From: Actinomycetes bacterium
GTDB lineage: Bacteria; Actinomycetota; Actinomycetes; Streptosporangiales; Streptosporangiaceae
Reading direction: 5' to 3'
Assembly: GCA_025964575.1 (NCBI GenBank)
Contig: JAOPYO010000319.1
Location: 1 to 45,700, forward strand
DNA length: 45,700 bases
The notes below the pieces were generated by a model that saw only the letters and a list, made by a program, of their open reading frames with translations, did no database searches and was not told the DNA's origin. Numbering within the stretch: position 1 is the stretch's first letter; every line of letters begins with the position of its first letter. Shown here in pieces: positions 32,889 to 41,912 of this stretch. Made by a program: the position numbers and the translations under genes.

Positions 32889-33997
32889 GCACATCGCCTC
32901 CGCTTCCCTCGTACGGGGCAGGGGCGCTCGCCGATCTCTCCTCCTCGCTGCTGGCCACTTTCGGCCTGCCCGGCGAGACGAACGTGCTGGGCCTGCCGGA
33001 ACTACCGCGCGCCTGTGTACTGCTCATCGACGGGCTCGGCTGGGAGCTGCTGCGGGCCCACCCCGAGCAGGCTCCGTACCTCTCCTCGCTGGCCGGCCGG
33101 CCGCTCACGGCGGGCTTCCCGGCGACCACGGTCACCAGCCTCGGATCGCTCTCCACCGCCAAGGCGCCAGGCGGCCACGGGTTGTTCGGATACCAGGTCG
33201 CCATCCCGGGCGCCGGTCGGCTGCTCAACTGCCTGCGCTGGGACGATACGACCGACCCGGTGGCGTTCCAGCCGCATTCGACGGTCTACGAGCGGGCCAA
33301 CGCGGCCGGGGTGGCCGCCAGCTACGTCGCCTCGGGGTCGTACGTCAAGACCGGGTTCAACCGGGCGATCACGCGCGGTGCCCGCTACCGGCCCGCGGAC
33401 AGTCTCGGCCAGCTGGTCGCCCAGGCGGAGTACGCGCTGCGCGACGGCGACCGGGCCCATGTCACCGTCTACCATGCCGATCTGGACTCGACCGGTCACT
33501 TGTACGGCGCGGGTTCCACGGCGTGGCGGCACCAACTGCGGTTCGTGGACGATCTCGCGCAGCGTGTCGCCGAGGTGCTGCCACCGGGCACCGGGCTGTA
33601 CGTCACCGCCGACCATGGCATGGTCAACCCCACCGAGAGAGTCGACGTCGACGTGCTCACGGAGCTGCGCGCGGGCGTGGCCCTCCTGGGCGGCGAAGCG
33701 CGGGCCAGGCACGTGTACTCCGCGCCGGGTGCGGCCGATGACGTCCTGGCCACCTGGCGGGAGGTCCTGGGCGACCGGGCCTGGGTCTATCCGCGGGACG
33801 AGGCCGTGGCGGCCGGCTGGTTCGGCCCGGTGGATCCGGAGCTGCTGCCGCGCATCGGCGACGTGCTGGCCGTGCCGCATGCCGACCTCGCGATCGTGGC
33901 GTCCAAGGCTGAGCCGCTGGAGTCGACCATGGTCGGCATGCACGGTTCGATGGTCCCGGCCGAGCAGCTCGTCCCGCTGCTCACCGTGACCTCATGA
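32885..33997 (+). CDS. Alkaline phosphatase superfamily protein (nucleotide pyrophosphatase/phosphodiesterase type)
   Basis: This 370-residue metallo-hydrolase has the metal/nucleophile regions of the NPP group: CVLLIDGLGWELL, TAGFPATTVTSLGSLSTAKA (Thr nucleophile region), VYHADLDSTGHLYGAG and VTADHGMVNP. NPP enzymes cut nucleotide pyrophosphate or phosphodiester bonds. No signal peptide is visible, so action is probably cytoplasmic. The frame uses GTG 32885, overlapping the DUF5998 stop. The two proteins probably work together, but their substrate is not known. Confidence 0.9.
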   Translation: MSTSPPLPSYGAGALADLSSSLLATFGLPGETNVLGLPELPRACVLLIDGLGWELLRAHPEQAPYLSSLAGRPLTAGFPATTVTSLGSLSTAKAPGGHGLFGYQVAIPGAGRLLNCLRWDDTTDPVAFQPHSTVYERANAAGVAASYVASGSYVKTGFNRAITRGARYRPADSLGQLVAQAEYALRDGDRAHVTVYHADLDSTGHLYGAGSTAWRHQLRFVDDLAQRVAEVLPPGTGLYVTADHGMVNPTERVDVDVLTELRAGVALLGGEARARHVYSAPGAADDVLATWREVLGDRAWVYPRDEAVAAGWFGPVDPELLPRIGDVLAVPHADLAIVASKAEPLESTMVGMHGSMVPAEQLVPLLTVTS

Positions 33998-34033
33998 CCA
34001 CCAGGTGGAGATCGTGACGTAGCCTCGTCTGTT

Positions 34034-34090
34034 GTGACGAACGTGTTCGGGCCCCTCCCGGAGAGGGGCTCCAGCGGTCAGACTGACGAC
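34034..34090 (+). promoter_or_regulatory. Stem-loop in the 5' region of the sulfurtransferase gene
   Basis: GCCCCTC (34051-34057), loop CCGGA, GAGGGGC (34063-34069). TAGCCT at 34020-34025 is a possible -10 that would put the transcription start near 34032. The stem would then lie in a short 5' leader, or in coding sequence if leaderless GTG 34034 is used. Confidence 0.4.
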
Positions 34091-34933
34091 ATGCAGCCCC
34101 TTATCGACGTGTCCGCGCTCGCCCGACTGCTCGACGACTCCCCGCTGGACGAGCCGCCGCCGATCGTGCTGGACGCACGGTGGAATCTGGTCGGCCCGCC
34201 GGCGATCGAGGCTTATCGCCGAGGGCACCTGCCCGGCGCGGCCTTCGTCGATCTGGACCGAGAGCTGGCCGGGCCGCCCGGCCCAGGTGGACGGCATCCA
34301 CTCCCCGCCGCCGGGGCCTTCCAGGAGGCGATGAGGCGGGCCGGTGTCGGCGGGAGGCGGCTGGTGGTGGTCTACGACGACGCCGACTCCACGGCCGCCG
34401 CACGGGCCTGGTGGGATCTGCGGTATTTCGGCCACCGGCGAGTGCGGGTGCTCGACGGCGGCTACCGCGCCTGGGTCGAGGCGGGCCTGCCGGTCAGCAC
34501 GGTGGAACCCGTGACGGAGCCGGGAGACTTCGTGGCCCGGCCTGGGGGGCTGCCCGCTTTGGACGCCGACGGAGCGGCCGCGCTGGCGAAGGACGGTGTC
34601 CTGCTCGACGCCAGGGCCGCCGCACGCTACCGCGGCGAGGTGGAGCCGATCGACCCGGTCGCGGGGCACATCCCGGGAGCCGTCAACGCGCCGACGCTCG
34701 GCAACGTCGGTGTGGACGGTCGTTTCCTGCCGCCTGAGCTGCTGCGTGACCGGTTCGCCAAGCTGGGCGCGACGGATGCGGCCGAGGTCGGGGCCTACTG
34801 CGGGTCCGGAGTGACCGCGGCACACGAGATCCTGGCGCTGAGCGTGGCCGGGGTGCCCGCGGCGCTCTATGTCGGCTCTTGGTCCAACTGGGTCGCCGAC
34901 CCCGCCAACCCCGTCGCCAACGGCGAAACCTGA
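34091..34933 (+). CDS. Thiosulfate sulfurtransferase (tandem rhodanese)
   Basis: The 280-residue tandem rhodanese has a first domain with VLDARWNLVGPPAIEAYRRG and HLPGAAFVDLDRELAG, and a second with VLLDARAAARYRGEVEPIDP and GHIPGAVNAP. The active loop is AYCGSGVTAAHE with Cys237. The first domain lacks a catalytic Cys, as is usual. It moves sulfane sulfur from thiosulfate or 3-mercaptopyruvate to a thiol or cyanide. A cyanase gene lies about 0.4 kb away, convergent, which is thematically related (cyanate/cyanide chemistry) but may be chance. ATG 34091 lacks a clear ribosome site; leaderless GTG 34034, adding 19 residues, is the alternative. Confidence 0.9.
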   Translation: MQPLIDVSALARLLDDSPLDEPPPIVLDARWNLVGPPAIEAYRRGHLPGAAFVDLDRELAGPPGPGGRHPLPAAGAFQEAMRRAGVGGRRLVVVYDDADSTAAARAWWDLRYFGHRRVRVLDGGYRAWVEAGLPVSTVEPVTEPGDFVARPGGLPALDADGAAALAKDGVLLDARAAARYRGEVEPIDPVAGHIPGAVNAPTLGNVGVDGRFLPPELLRDRFAKLGATDAAEVGAYCGSGVTAAHEILALSVAGVPAALYVGSWSNWVADPANPVANGET

Positions 34934-34945
34934 CCCTGACCTCCG

Positions 34946-34983
34946 TGATCATGGCGATCGATCGATGAACGATTACATGATCA
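34946..34983. terminator. Inverted repeat between convergent rhodanese and small membrane protein genes
   Basis: TGATCATG (34946-34953) and CATGATCA (34976-34983) are perfect arms around a 22-base spacer rich in GATCGATC. It sits between two convergent genes, so it probably serves as terminator, although it is weaker than the other stems here. Confidence 0.4.
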
Positions 34984-35205
34984 TGAAGGGGACCGGGACC
35001 GGTTCACGGACTCCCTCGCTGCGAACAGGGCGACGCTCAGCACGATGAGTCCGATACTGGCGTAGATCTCATAACCGTGGAGAAAGCCGGCCTTGTGCGT
35101 GAGGCCGGCCCACAGGTGGAACCGGCCGTCGGTGAGCTCGTACGCAAGGCCACCGATCCCCTGGGTGAACAAGACGAAGCCGAGGAAGCCGAGGAAGGTC
35201 TTCAT
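34981..35205 (-). CDS. Small two-helix membrane protein, 74 residues
   Basis: MKTFLGFLGFVLFTQGIGGL starts the first membrane helix. A short polar loop follows (ELTDGRFHLWAGLTH), then a second helix (EIYASIGLIVLSVALFA) and a basic tail RESVNRSRSPS. This is probably a real small membrane protein of unknown function, with plausible hydrophobic profile and codon use. The ribosome binding site before ATG 35205 is weak. The gene lies downstream of cyanase on the same strand with a 112-base gap. Confidence 0.6.
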   Translation of the reverse strand: MKTFLGFLGFVLFTQGIGGLAYELTDGRFHLWAGLTHKAGFLHGYEIYASIGLIVLSVALFAARESVNRSRSPS

Positions 35206-35317
35206 GCTTCAAGGCTAGAAATCGCGACCCAGCGACGGCATCGGCCATCGGGAGCAGCCGCGGCGACCAAAGTCCCGAACCGTACCGTGGTCTGTCATTC
35301 AAAGGTCTCGACGTGCG

Positions 35318-35761
35318 TCACCATTGGTAGGGCAGGAATTTTCCGTCCAGCACCACCACGACACGGTCACCATCCGGATCGGGCACGCGTTTGACGTCGA
35401 GGCGGAAGTTGATGGCACTCATGATGCCGTCGCCGAACTGCTCGTGGATGAGTTCTTTGATCGTCGGGCCGTAGACCTGGAGCACTTCGTAGAAGCGGTA
35501 GATCGTCGGATCCACCGGCACTGCGGTCTCCAGGGCCCCGCGGGTGGGCTGAAGCTGCAAGGCCTGCCGGGCGTCCTCATCGAGATCCAGCAGCGACGCG
35601 GCAGCCGCGGCCTGTGCGGCGGTCATAGGGTGCTGACCCAGCAGTGCCGCTGTCGTCCATGCCACCGGTCGTCCGACTGCCTCGGCGATCTGAACCCACG
35701 TCACGCCCAGCCGGGCCTTGGCGGCAAGAACCGCCTCCGCCGCCTCTTTCTTGGTCATCAT
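35318..35761 (-). CDS. cynS: Cyanate hydratase (cyanase)
   Basis: The 147-residue cyanase turns cyanate plus bicarbonate into ammonia and CO2. The N-terminal part is the POU-like helical domain ([20 protein letters not shown]). The C-terminal catalytic dimer region holds the three active-site residues with correct spacing, Arg89, Glu92 and Ser115 ([11 protein letters not shown] and GIMSAINF; E. coli Arg96, Glu99, Ser122), and ends GKFLPYQW. Two tandem ATG codons open the frame (35761 and 35758), after AGAGGA. A partner carbonic anhydrase is not adjacent. It follows the DUF3145 gene by 39 bases and may share its transcript. Confidence 0.95.
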   Translation of the reverse strand: MMTKKEAAEAVLAAKARLGVTWVQIAEAVGRPVAWTTAALLGQHPMTAAQAAAAASLLDLDEDARQALQLQPTRGALETAVPVDPTIYRFYEVLQVYGPTIKELIHEQFGDGIMSAINFRLDVKRVPDPDGDRVVVVLDGKFLPYQW

Positions 35762-35800
35762 TGCATTCCTCTCAGGGCCCGCACAGGGTGGTGCGGGGGA

Positions 35801-36295
35801 TCAGCCGGCGGCGTGGAGCCAGCGGACGGGGGCGCCGTCGCCGGCGCGGCGGAAGGGCTCGAGCTCGTGATCCCAGGGTGTGCCGAGGAGCCGCTCCAAC
35901 TCATGTTCCAAAGTGGTGCGGCCGGAGGCGGCGTTGGCCATGACGGTACGCAGCCGGTCCTCGGGCACCATCACGTCCCCACTGGCGCCGGTGACGCCGG
36001 TAAAGACCCCGAGAGTGGGCGTGCAGCTAAAGCGGACCCCGTCGCAGCCGGGCGTGGCGTCTTCGGTGACCTCGAAGCGCAGCAACTTCCAATTACGCAG
36101 TGCCGAGGCCATGCCAGCGGCCATGCCGGCATGACCCTCCCAGCACAGCTCGGCGCGCATCGTCCCAGGGGCGGCCGGTTGATCCGTCCACGCCAGAGAT
36201 GCGGGCACACCAAGTACACCTGCGACGGCCCAGTCAACATGCGGGCACAGCGCAGGTGGTGAAGAGTGGACGTAAAAAACGCCACGTGCAGCCAC
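35801..36295 (-). CDS. DUF3145 family protein
   Basis: The 164-residue protein begins VAARGVFYVHSSPPALCPHV and ends APVRWLHAAG, both marks of DUF3145, a single-copy family found almost only in actinobacteria. Inner conserved parts are WTDQPAAPGTMRAELCWEG, RFSCTPTLGVFTGVTGASGD and GTPWDHELEPFRRAGDGAP. Its function is unknown. The start is GTG 36295, with AGGAGG four bases upstream on the minus strand. Confidence 0.93.
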   Translation of the reverse strand: MAARGVFYVHSSPPALCPHVDWAVAGVLGVPASLAWTDQPAAPGTMRAELCWEGHAGMAAGMASALRNWKLLRFEVTEDATPGCDGVRFSCTPTLGVFTGVTGASGDVMVPEDRLRTVMANAASGRTTLEHELERLLGTPWDHELEPFRRAGDGAPVRWLHAAG

Positions 36296-36433
36296 CAGAC
36301 CTCCTGGTTATGTACCGAGGCTCGTCTTCCCCTACGGCCTCGTACGTCCCAAGAAGATCTCGACGTCAGATTATTGTGCCCCATCCGCACGAGGTGCACC
36401 AGTCCAGAACGAGACTCGGTACCAATACGACGA

Positions 36434-37240
36434 CTAGTGTGCCGACGCCTCGCCGGAAAGGCGCTGAGCGAGATAGATGGGCACGACCGACGCCACGATC
36501 AGCACGGCGGCCACCACGTTGACCACAGGTGCCTGGTTTGGGCGGAAAAGGTTGTTGAAAATCCAGATCGGTAGAGTCTGCACGCCCGGCCCAGCGGTGA
36601 ACGTGGTCACGATGATCTCGTCGAAGGACAGTGCGAACGCCAGCAGACCACCGGCCAGCAGCGCCGAGCGCAGCAGCGGGAACGTGATGTATCGGAAGGT
36701 CTGGAACGTGTCCGCGCCGAGGTCGGCCGAGGCCTCCTCCACGCTGGTGCCCATCCGCCGCAATCTGGCCAGCGCGTTGTTATAAACCGTGACGATGCAG
36801 AACGTGGCATGACCCACGATCACGGTGAACAGGCCGAGCCCGAGCCCGAGCGGCTGTAGCACCACCTGGAAGGCGTTGCTCAACGCGATGCCCGTCACGA
36901 TGCCGGGCAGCGCGATCGGCAGCACGACCAGCAGCGAGACCGTGTCGCGGCCGAAGAACGTGTAGCGCTGCACGGCCAGGGCCGCCATCGTGCCGAGGAG
37001 CAGTGCGAGAGCCGTGGCCCCGAGACCGGCCTTCAGACTGGTGAGCACCGCCAGCCGGGCCCCTTCGTTGTCGAGCGCCTGCGACCACCATCGCGTGGTG
37101 AACCCCGACGGCGGCCAGCCGAACGCCCGATCGGCGTTGAAGGAGTTGACCAGCACGACGAAGAGCGGCACGTAGATCACGGTGAGACCCAGTGCCATGA
37201 CGGCACGGAGCACGAGCCGGGCCGTGCGGGACAGGATCAT
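36434..37240 (-). CDS. ABC importer permease (YdcV/PotC type)
   Basis: A 268-residue inner-membrane permease with six helices. The EAA loop reads SVEEASADLGADTFQTFRYI (EAA-x3-G), the contact point for the ATPase. The sequence starts MILSRTARLVLRAVMALGLT, and PLFVVLVNSFNADRAFGWPP follows. It is the second half of a heterodimeric permease for polyamines or similar cations. ATG 37240 overlaps the preceding permease stop (ATGA); an apparent fused frame reaching further upstream is only read-through of another frame. It is the last gene of a four-gene leftward operon. Confidence 0.93.
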   Translation of the reverse strand: MILSRTARLVLRAVMALGLTVIYVPLFVVLVNSFNADRAFGWPPSGFTTRWWSQALDNEGARLAVLTSLKAGLGATALALLLGTMAALAVQRYTFFGRDTVSLLVVLPIALPGIVTGIALSNAFQVVLQPLGLGLGLFTVIVGHATFCIVTVYNNALARLRRMGTSVEEASADLGADTFQTFRYITFPLLRSALLAGGLLAFALSFDEIIVTTFTAGPGVQTLPIWIFNNLFRPNQAPVVNVVAAVLIVASVVPIYLAQRLSGEASAH

Positions 37241-38097
37241 CAGAGCTCCTCCAGAGCGCCGGTGCGACGGACGGCGGCGATGTAGATGAGCATCACCACG
37301 ACCGGCACGGTGGCCACCGCGGCGGCGAACGGCAGGTTGTTGGCGGCGCCGATATTGTCGTAGACCACGTTGCCGATCAGCTGGCTCTTCCCGCCGACGA
37401 TCTTCACTGTGATGTAGTCGCCGAGGGAGAGCGAGAAGGTGAAGATCGACCCGGCGACCAGTGACGGGAAAGTCACCGGGAGGATCACCGACCGGAAGGT
37501 ACGGACCGTACGCCCGCCCAGGTCGCTGGAGGCGTTCAGCAGCGAGTCCGGCAGTCGCTCCAGCCCTGCGTAGAGGGGCAGGATCATGTACGGCAGCCAG
37601 AGGTAGGCCAGGACCAACACCGTCGCAGGCAGCCCGTAGCCGGGGCCGGACAGGCCGAGCGGCTTGAGCACCCAGTCGACCAGACCTCCGTCGGCGAGCA
37701 TCACCCGCCAGGCGTACGCCTTGACCAGATAGGCGGCCCACAGCGGGGTCAGGATGGCGATCACCAGGAACGGTCGCCAGCGGGGCTTTGCGACCTTGGC
37801 CATGAAGAACGCCATCGGGAAGGCGATCACCATGTCGACCACGGTGACCAGTGCCGCCACGCCCAGGCTGCGGAGAGCGATCCTGCGGTAGACCGCGTCG
37901 CCCACCACGTCCTGGAAGTTGCGCAGGCTGAACCCGCGGACCACCTCGCCGGTGAACGGATCGGTGGACCAGAACGCCGTCAGGAACATCGCGGCAAGCG
38001 CGCCCAGGTAGGCGACGAGCAGCCAGGCCAGCGGGGCGGACAGCAGCAGCGACAGACGCAGCCTCGGCCGGCGGTGCAGAAGGGACGCCGAACTCAT
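37240..38097 (-). CDS. ABC importer permease (YdcU/PotB type)
   Basis: The 285-residue permease begins MSSASLLHRRPRLRLSLLLS and has six predicted helices. The EAA-like loop reads LLNASSDLGGRTVRTFRSVI. The typical PotB segment LVKAYAWRVMLADGGLVDWV is present. It pairs with the YdcV/PotC-type permease. ATG 38097 overlaps the binding-protein stop by four bases, so translation is coupled on both sides. A 25-residue upstream extension to 38172 is not supported. Confidence 0.93.
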   Translation of the reverse strand: MSSASLLHRRPRLRLSLLLSAPLAWLLVAYLGALAAMFLTAFWSTDPFTGEVVRGFSLRNFQDVVGDAVYRRIALRSLGVAALVTVVDMVIAFPMAFFMAKVAKPRWRPFLVIAILTPLWAAYLVKAYAWRVMLADGGLVDWVLKPLGLSGPGYGLPATVLVLAYLWLPYMILPLYAGLERLPDSLLNASSDLGGRTVRTFRSVILPVTFPSLVAGSIFTFSLSLGDYITVKIVGGKSQLIGNVVYDNIGAANNLPFAAAVATVPVVVMLIYIAAVRRTGALEEL

Positions 38098-39299
38098 CCC
38101 TTGATCGCTGTCCAGGCGCGTGTCCACTCGGAGTAGTCGACGCACTTGACGTCCTTGCGTCCGTCCAGGCACTGCCCGATCGGGGTGGTCCAGTAGTGGA
38201 CCTTGGAGAAGTACGGCTCGTCGGCCGCGTGGAAGGTGTCGCAGAACTTCTTGTCCGAGGTCTCCGCGCAGGCCTTGGCATTGGCGGGGGCCTCACCGAA
38301 CCACTCGGCGACCTGGGCGTTCACCTTCGGCGAGACGATCCAGTCCATCCACTTGTAGGCACAGTTGGGGTGCTTGGCCTTGGCCGCGACCATCCAGGTG
38401 TCCGACCAGCCGGTCGAGCCCTCCTTGGGCAGCGTGACCTGCACGGGTGCCTTCTCGGCCTGCGTGAGGTTGGCGATGACCTGCCAGGTGGTGCCGATCA
38501 CCGAGTTGCCGCTCTTGAAGGCCTGCACCGACTTGGTGTAGTCCGACCAGTACTCGCCGATGTTCTTGTTCTGGTCCTTGAGCAGCGCGACCGAGGCGTC
38601 GAACTGCTTGTGGTCCAGGGCGTACGGGTTCTTGATGCCGAGCTCGGGCTTGGTCGACATCAGGTAGAGCGCGGCGTCGGCGATATAGATCGGCGAGTCG
38701 TACGCGGTGACCTTGCCCTTGTACGGGGAGTTCGCGTCGAACACGGCACCCCACGAGTCCGGCGCGGGCTTGACCTTGTCGGTACGCCACATCAGCAGGT
38801 TCGCGCCCCGACCATGCGGGATGCCGTACGCGACGCCGTTCACCGAGTTCCACGGCTGGAGCTTCAGGCCCTGGAAGACGTCGGCGTAGTTCGGCACCAG
38901 CGTGGTGTTGACGGGCGCGACCGTGCCGCCGGCGATGAGCCGGAGGGAGGCGTCACCGGACGCGGAGACGGTGTCGTACTCCCCGCTCTTCATCAGGGTG
39001 ACCATCTCGTCGGAGGTCCCGGCGACCTTGGTGTTGACCTTGCAGCCGGTGGCCTGCTCGAAGGGGTGGACCCAGTCGACCTTCTTGTCGTTGGACCCGT
39101 CCTCGGCGTACCCGGCCCAGGCGACCAGGTTGACCTGGCCCTCACCGGCGCCGAGCGTCTGCAGGGCTGGGATCTTCGGCACGGTGAAACCGCCCGGAGC
39201 CGTGGTGGACTTGGTGCCGGACGAGCCGCCACCGCAGGCGGCGACCAGGCCGGTGAGCGCCACGGTGGCGGTGGCGAGCGCGATGCGCTTGGACCACAT
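38094..39299 (-). CDS. YdcS-type lipoprotein substrate-binding protein
   Basis: This 401-residue lipoprotein has a signal peptide with lipobox LVAAC (Cys22) and a flexible GGGSSGTKST linker. The mature part closely follows E. coli YdcS as I remember it: WAGYAEDG, KVDWVHPFEQATGCKVNTKV, TSDEMVTLMKSGEYDTVSAS, GDASLRLIAGGTVAPVNTTL and GANLLMWRTDKV. It delivers a substrate, probably putrescine or a related polyamine, to the permeases. Cys residues near the end (FCDTF, GQCLDG, VKCVDY) may form disulfides. The start has AGGAGATCC before ATG 39299. It is second in the operon, 45 bases after the ATPase gene. Confidence 0.92.
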   Translation of the reverse strand: MWSKRIALATATVALTGLVAACGGGSSGTKSTTAPGGFTVPKIPALQTLGAGEGQVNLVAWAGYAEDGSNDKKVDWVHPFEQATGCKVNTKVAGTSDEMVTLMKSGEYDTVSASGDASLRLIAGGTVAPVNTTLVPNYADVFQGLKLQPWNSVNGVAYGIPHGRGANLLMWRTDKVKPAPDSWGAVFDANSPYKGKVTAYDSPIYIADAALYLMSTKPELGIKNPYALDHKQFDASVALLKDQNKNIGEYWSDYTKSVQAFKSGNSVIGTTWQVIANLTQAEKAPVQVTLPKEGSTGWSDTWMVAAKAKHPNCAYKWMDWIVSPKVNAQVAEWFGEAPANAKACAETSDKKFCDTFHAADEPYFSKVHYWTTPIGQCLDGRKDVKCVDYSEWTRAWTAIKG

Positions 39300-39344
39300 G
39301 GAGGATCTCCTTGCTTGAAGCGGGTGGTGCCGGGGTGAGAGGTG

Positions 39345-40376
39345 TCAGGGGGCCGACGCCGGTTCGGGGGCCTCGGCCACCCGGAACTCGTGGTCGGGGT
39401 GCCAGCTGAGCCGTACACGGGCGTCCCGGTAGCTCATGACGTCCATCGAGGAGGTCTGCAGGTTCTGCTGAAGGGCGACCACCCGGCCACCGTCCTCGAG
39501 GTCGACGACGAAGCGGGTCACCGCACCCGCGTATACGACCTCCGCCACGGTGCCGACGGCATGCCGCTCGCCTTCGCCGAGTCCCGCGTCCAGCGCGGTG
39601 GCGACATGGATCTTCTCGGGCCGGACACAGACGTCGCCGATCCGGTTGGAGGTGCCCACGAAGCCGGCCACGAATGCCGTCGCGGGCCGCTCGTACACCT
39701 CGGCGGGGGTGCCGACCTGCTCGATCCGTCCCTGGTTGAAGACGGCGATGCGGTCGCTCATGGTCAGCGCCTCTTCTTGGTCGTGGGTGACGAACAGGAA
39801 GGTGATGCCGACCCTGCGCTGGATGGCCTTGAGCTCGACCTGCATCTCCTCACGGAGCTTGAGATCGAGCGCACCGAGCGGCTCGTCCAGCAGCAGCACC
39901 TTGGGTTCGTTGACCAGTGCGCGGGCGAGCGCGACGCGCTGCCGCTGACCGCCGGAGAGCTGGCCGGGCTTGCGCGCCTCGAAGCCTTCCAGGCGTACGC
40001 TGCGCAGCGCCTCCGAAGCGAGCTCTCTCCGCCGCGCCTTCGGTACTCGTTTCACCCTCAGCCCGTACTCCACGTTCTGCAGCACATTCATGTGCGGGAA
40101 AAGCGCGTAGTCCTGGAAAACGGTGTTGACGTCCCGGTCGAACGGGGCCAGCCGGGTCACGTCGCGGCCGGCCAGCTCGATCACACCGCCGGTGGGCTGC
40201 TCGAACCCAGCGATCATCCGCAGCACGGTCGTCTTGCCCGAGCCGGACGGGCCGAGCATCGAGAAGAACTCACCGTCGTGGACGCCGAGGTCGACACCGG
40301 CCACGGCGTGGACGGTGCCGAAGGACTTGCGAAGATCGCGGAGCCGTACGGCTAGGTCTGGCATGACGAAAAACAT
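39345..40376 (-). CDS. ABC importer ATP-binding protein (PotA/YdcT type)
   Basis: A 343-residue ATPase: Walker [11 protein letters not shown]-loop [12 protein letters not shown], signature [20 protein letters not shown], Walker [13 protein letters not shown]-loop [16 protein letters not shown], and a C-terminal TOBE-like regulatory domain (after [17 protein letters not shown]). It energises the YdcU/V-type permeases. The start is either ATG 40376 ([10 protein letters not shown]) or ATG 40364 ([10 protein letters not shown]); neither has a clear ribosome site, and the shorter form looks more like homologues. It is the first gene of the operon, divergent from a FadR-type regulator gene. Confidence 0.92.
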   Translation of the reverse strand: MFFVMPDLAVRLRDLRKSFGTVHAVAGVDLGVHDGEFFSMLGPSGSGKTTVLRMIAGFEQPTGGVIELAGRDVTRLAPFDRDVNTVFQDYALFPHMNVLQNVEYGLRVKRVPKARRRELASEALRSVRLEGFEARKPGQLSGGQRQRVALARALVNEPKVLLLDEPLGALDLKLREEMQVELKAIQRRVGITFLFVTHDQEEALTMSDRIAVFNQGRIEQVGTPAEVYERPATAFVAGFVGTSNRIGDVCVRPEKIHVATALDAGLGEGERHAVGTVAEVVYAGAVTRFVVDLEDGGRVVALQQNLQTSSMDVMSYRDARVRLSWHPDHEFRVAEAPEPASAP

Positions 40377-40441
40377 ATGGGGTTAGATGTTTCAGAACAA
40401 GGCACAATCCGGTATCACTGCCGTGAACGACTAGGGGGCAT
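40377..40441. promoter_or_regulatory. Divergent promoter between importer operon and FadR-type regulator gene
   Basis: Sixty-five bases hold both promoters. The sequence is AT-richer (TTAGATGTTTCAGAACAAGG) than the genes. AGGGGG sits just before ATG 40442 as ribosome site. I found no clear palindrome, so an operator cannot be placed by eye. Confidence 0.4.
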
Positions 40442-41158
40442 ATGGACACCGCACGGCGTGCCGTGTTCTCTCCTGTCGAGAGCACCGCGCGAGTGGATGC
40501 CGTCGCGCGCCGGCTCACCGACGCGATCGCCCTCGGCCTGCTCGCCGACGGGGAGCAACTCCCCAGCGAGGCCGAGCTCGCCGCCCAGCTCCGCGTCTCT
40601 ACCGTAACCCTGCGCGAGGCGCTCATGGCACTACGGCAGCAGGGGCTGGTCGAGACCAGGCGGGGTCGCGGCGGCGGCAGTTTCGTGCGGACCCCGGCAG
40701 AGTCCGTCGACCTCGGCGTACGGCTCCGTACCTTCGCCACCGACGAGTTGCGCGACCTCGGCGACCACTACGCGGCCATCGCCGGGGCCGCCGCGCGGCT
40801 GGCGGCACAGCGCTCGCTGCCCGGGGACGTCTCCCCGCTGCTACGGTCACTCGACGAGATGTCGCAGGCACAGTCACCCGCGCAGCTGCGAAGGTTGGAC
40901 GGCCGTTTTCACATCGAGGTGGCGGCCGCCTCACAGTCGGCGCGGCTCACCCGGGAAGAGATCCGGTGGCAGGCGGACATCGGACCGTTGATCTGGCTGT
41001 GCTACGAGCACGCGAGTGGCCGGGACCGCGCGTACGCTCAGCATCGTGCGATCGCCCATGCCGTCCAGCAGGGCGACGGCGACCGGGCTCGTGACCTGGC
41101 TGAGCGACACGTGCTCAATGCGATAGAACATCTCATTGAGCTGCGGCTGGCCCTTTGA
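40442..41158 (+). CDS. GntR/FadR family transcriptional regulator
   Basis: The 238-residue regulator begins with a GntR winged helix (DAIALGLLADGEQLPSEAEL, then LRVSTVTLREALMALRQQGL and ETRRGRGGGSFV). An all-helical FCD domain follows with a probable metal-site pattern: D-x3-H in RRLDGRFHIEVAAAS, and later His in HRAIAHAVQQGDGDRARDLA and ERHVLNAIEH. FadR-type regulators with FCD domains sense organic acids. Its divergence from the importer operon makes that operon the likely target. A Cache-like protein gene follows 12 bases downstream on the same transcript. Confidence 0.92.
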   Translation: MDTARRAVFSPVESTARVDAVARRLTDAIALGLLADGEQLPSEAELAAQLRVSTVTLREALMALRQQGLVETRRGRGGGSFVRTPAESVDLGVRLRTFATDELRDLGDHYAAIAGAAARLAAQRSLPGDVSPLLRSLDEMSQAQSPAQLRRLDGRFHIEVAAASQSARLTREEIRWQADIGPLIWLCYEHASGRDRAYAQHRAIAHAVQQGDGDRARDLAERHVLNAIEHLIELRLAL

Positions 41159-41170
41159 CCGAGGTGAATC

Positions 41171-41869
41171 ATGCTCGCTGAGACCGATATCGCGGACGCG
41201 GCCATCGTGCGCGTCCGCGACACGCTGGACGGCGTCTTCCGCTCCCTGAAGGAGGTCCGGGACGCCTCGGCCCGGCAGGCTCATGCCGTGCGGCAGAGCG
41301 GCCGCGACCTCGTGCGGGCGGACCTCGCCATGATGCGGCCGCTGCTCTTCGACCGGCTCGGCATGCTCATCGCGGGCATCGGGTTCATTGCCGCCCCAGG
41401 ACTCCTCGCCGACGCACCCTGGTATCTGGAATGGTGGCAGGTCGGCCCTTCGAACACCCCCGTTCAACTGCTGCGCGACCTGGACCCGGAGAGCAGCGCC
41501 TTCTACGACTACACCCACTGGGACTGGTTCGCCGGGCCGCAGGCAGGGGCGGAGAAGACGATCTGCGGGCCGTACGTCGACTATCTCTGCACCGATGAGT
41601 ACAGCCTGACGCTTTCGGTGCCGGTGACCTCAGCGGGGGCCTTCATCGGAGTGGCCGCGGCCGACGTGTTCGTGCGGAGCTTTGAGAACGCCGTCGTCCC
41701 GGTGCTCCGTGAGATCCCCGCGCCCGCGTTCGTGATCAACCCCTCCGGCCGGGTGGTGGCATCGAACACGGCTCGATGGACCCCCGGCGCGATCTACCGA
41801 GGAGATGCGGGCTTCGCCGTACACCCCTGCGGCGATCTCCCCCTGTCACTGGTCACCGCCGAGGCCTGA
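41171..41869 (+). CDS. Cache-domain-like protein without membrane anchor
   Basis: A 232-residue protein that I match to PDC/Cache-type sensor domains: an N-terminal helix (residues 1-50), then LLFDRLGMLIAGIGFIAAPG, WYLEWWQVG, FYDYTHWDWFAGPQAG, CGPYVDYLCTDEYSLTLSVP and GAFIGVAAADVFVRSFENAV, the usual strand-helix order of a Cache ligand site. Cache domains are normally extracytoplasmic parts of kinases or chemoreceptors; here there is no signal peptide, membrane helix or output domain. GAGGTGA precedes ATG 41171. It probably senses a polyamine- or amine-like compound in the cytoplasm with the upstream FadR-type regulator, an inference from position only. Confidence 0.78.
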   Translation: MLAETDIADAAIVRVRDTLDGVFRSLKEVRDASARQAHAVRQSGRDLVRADLAMMRPLLFDRLGMLIAGIGFIAAPGLLADAPWYLEWWQVGPSNTPVQLLRDLDPESSAFYDYTHWDWFAGPQAGAEKTICGPYVDYLCTDEYSLTLSVPVTSAGAFIGVAAADVFVRSFENAVVPVLREIPAPAFVINPSGRVVASNTARWTPGAIYRGDAGFAVHPCGDLPLSLVTAEA

Positions 41870-41912
41870 CCATCCAGGCTGAACATGATCTAATCACACA
41901 GAGTTACCAATG

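Noticed and set aside
36434..38296. Single 620-codon frame spanning both importer permease genes
   Set aside because: Only the last 268 codons match a permease. The upstream part is out of frame with the first permease, which has its own frame and an ATGA overlap.
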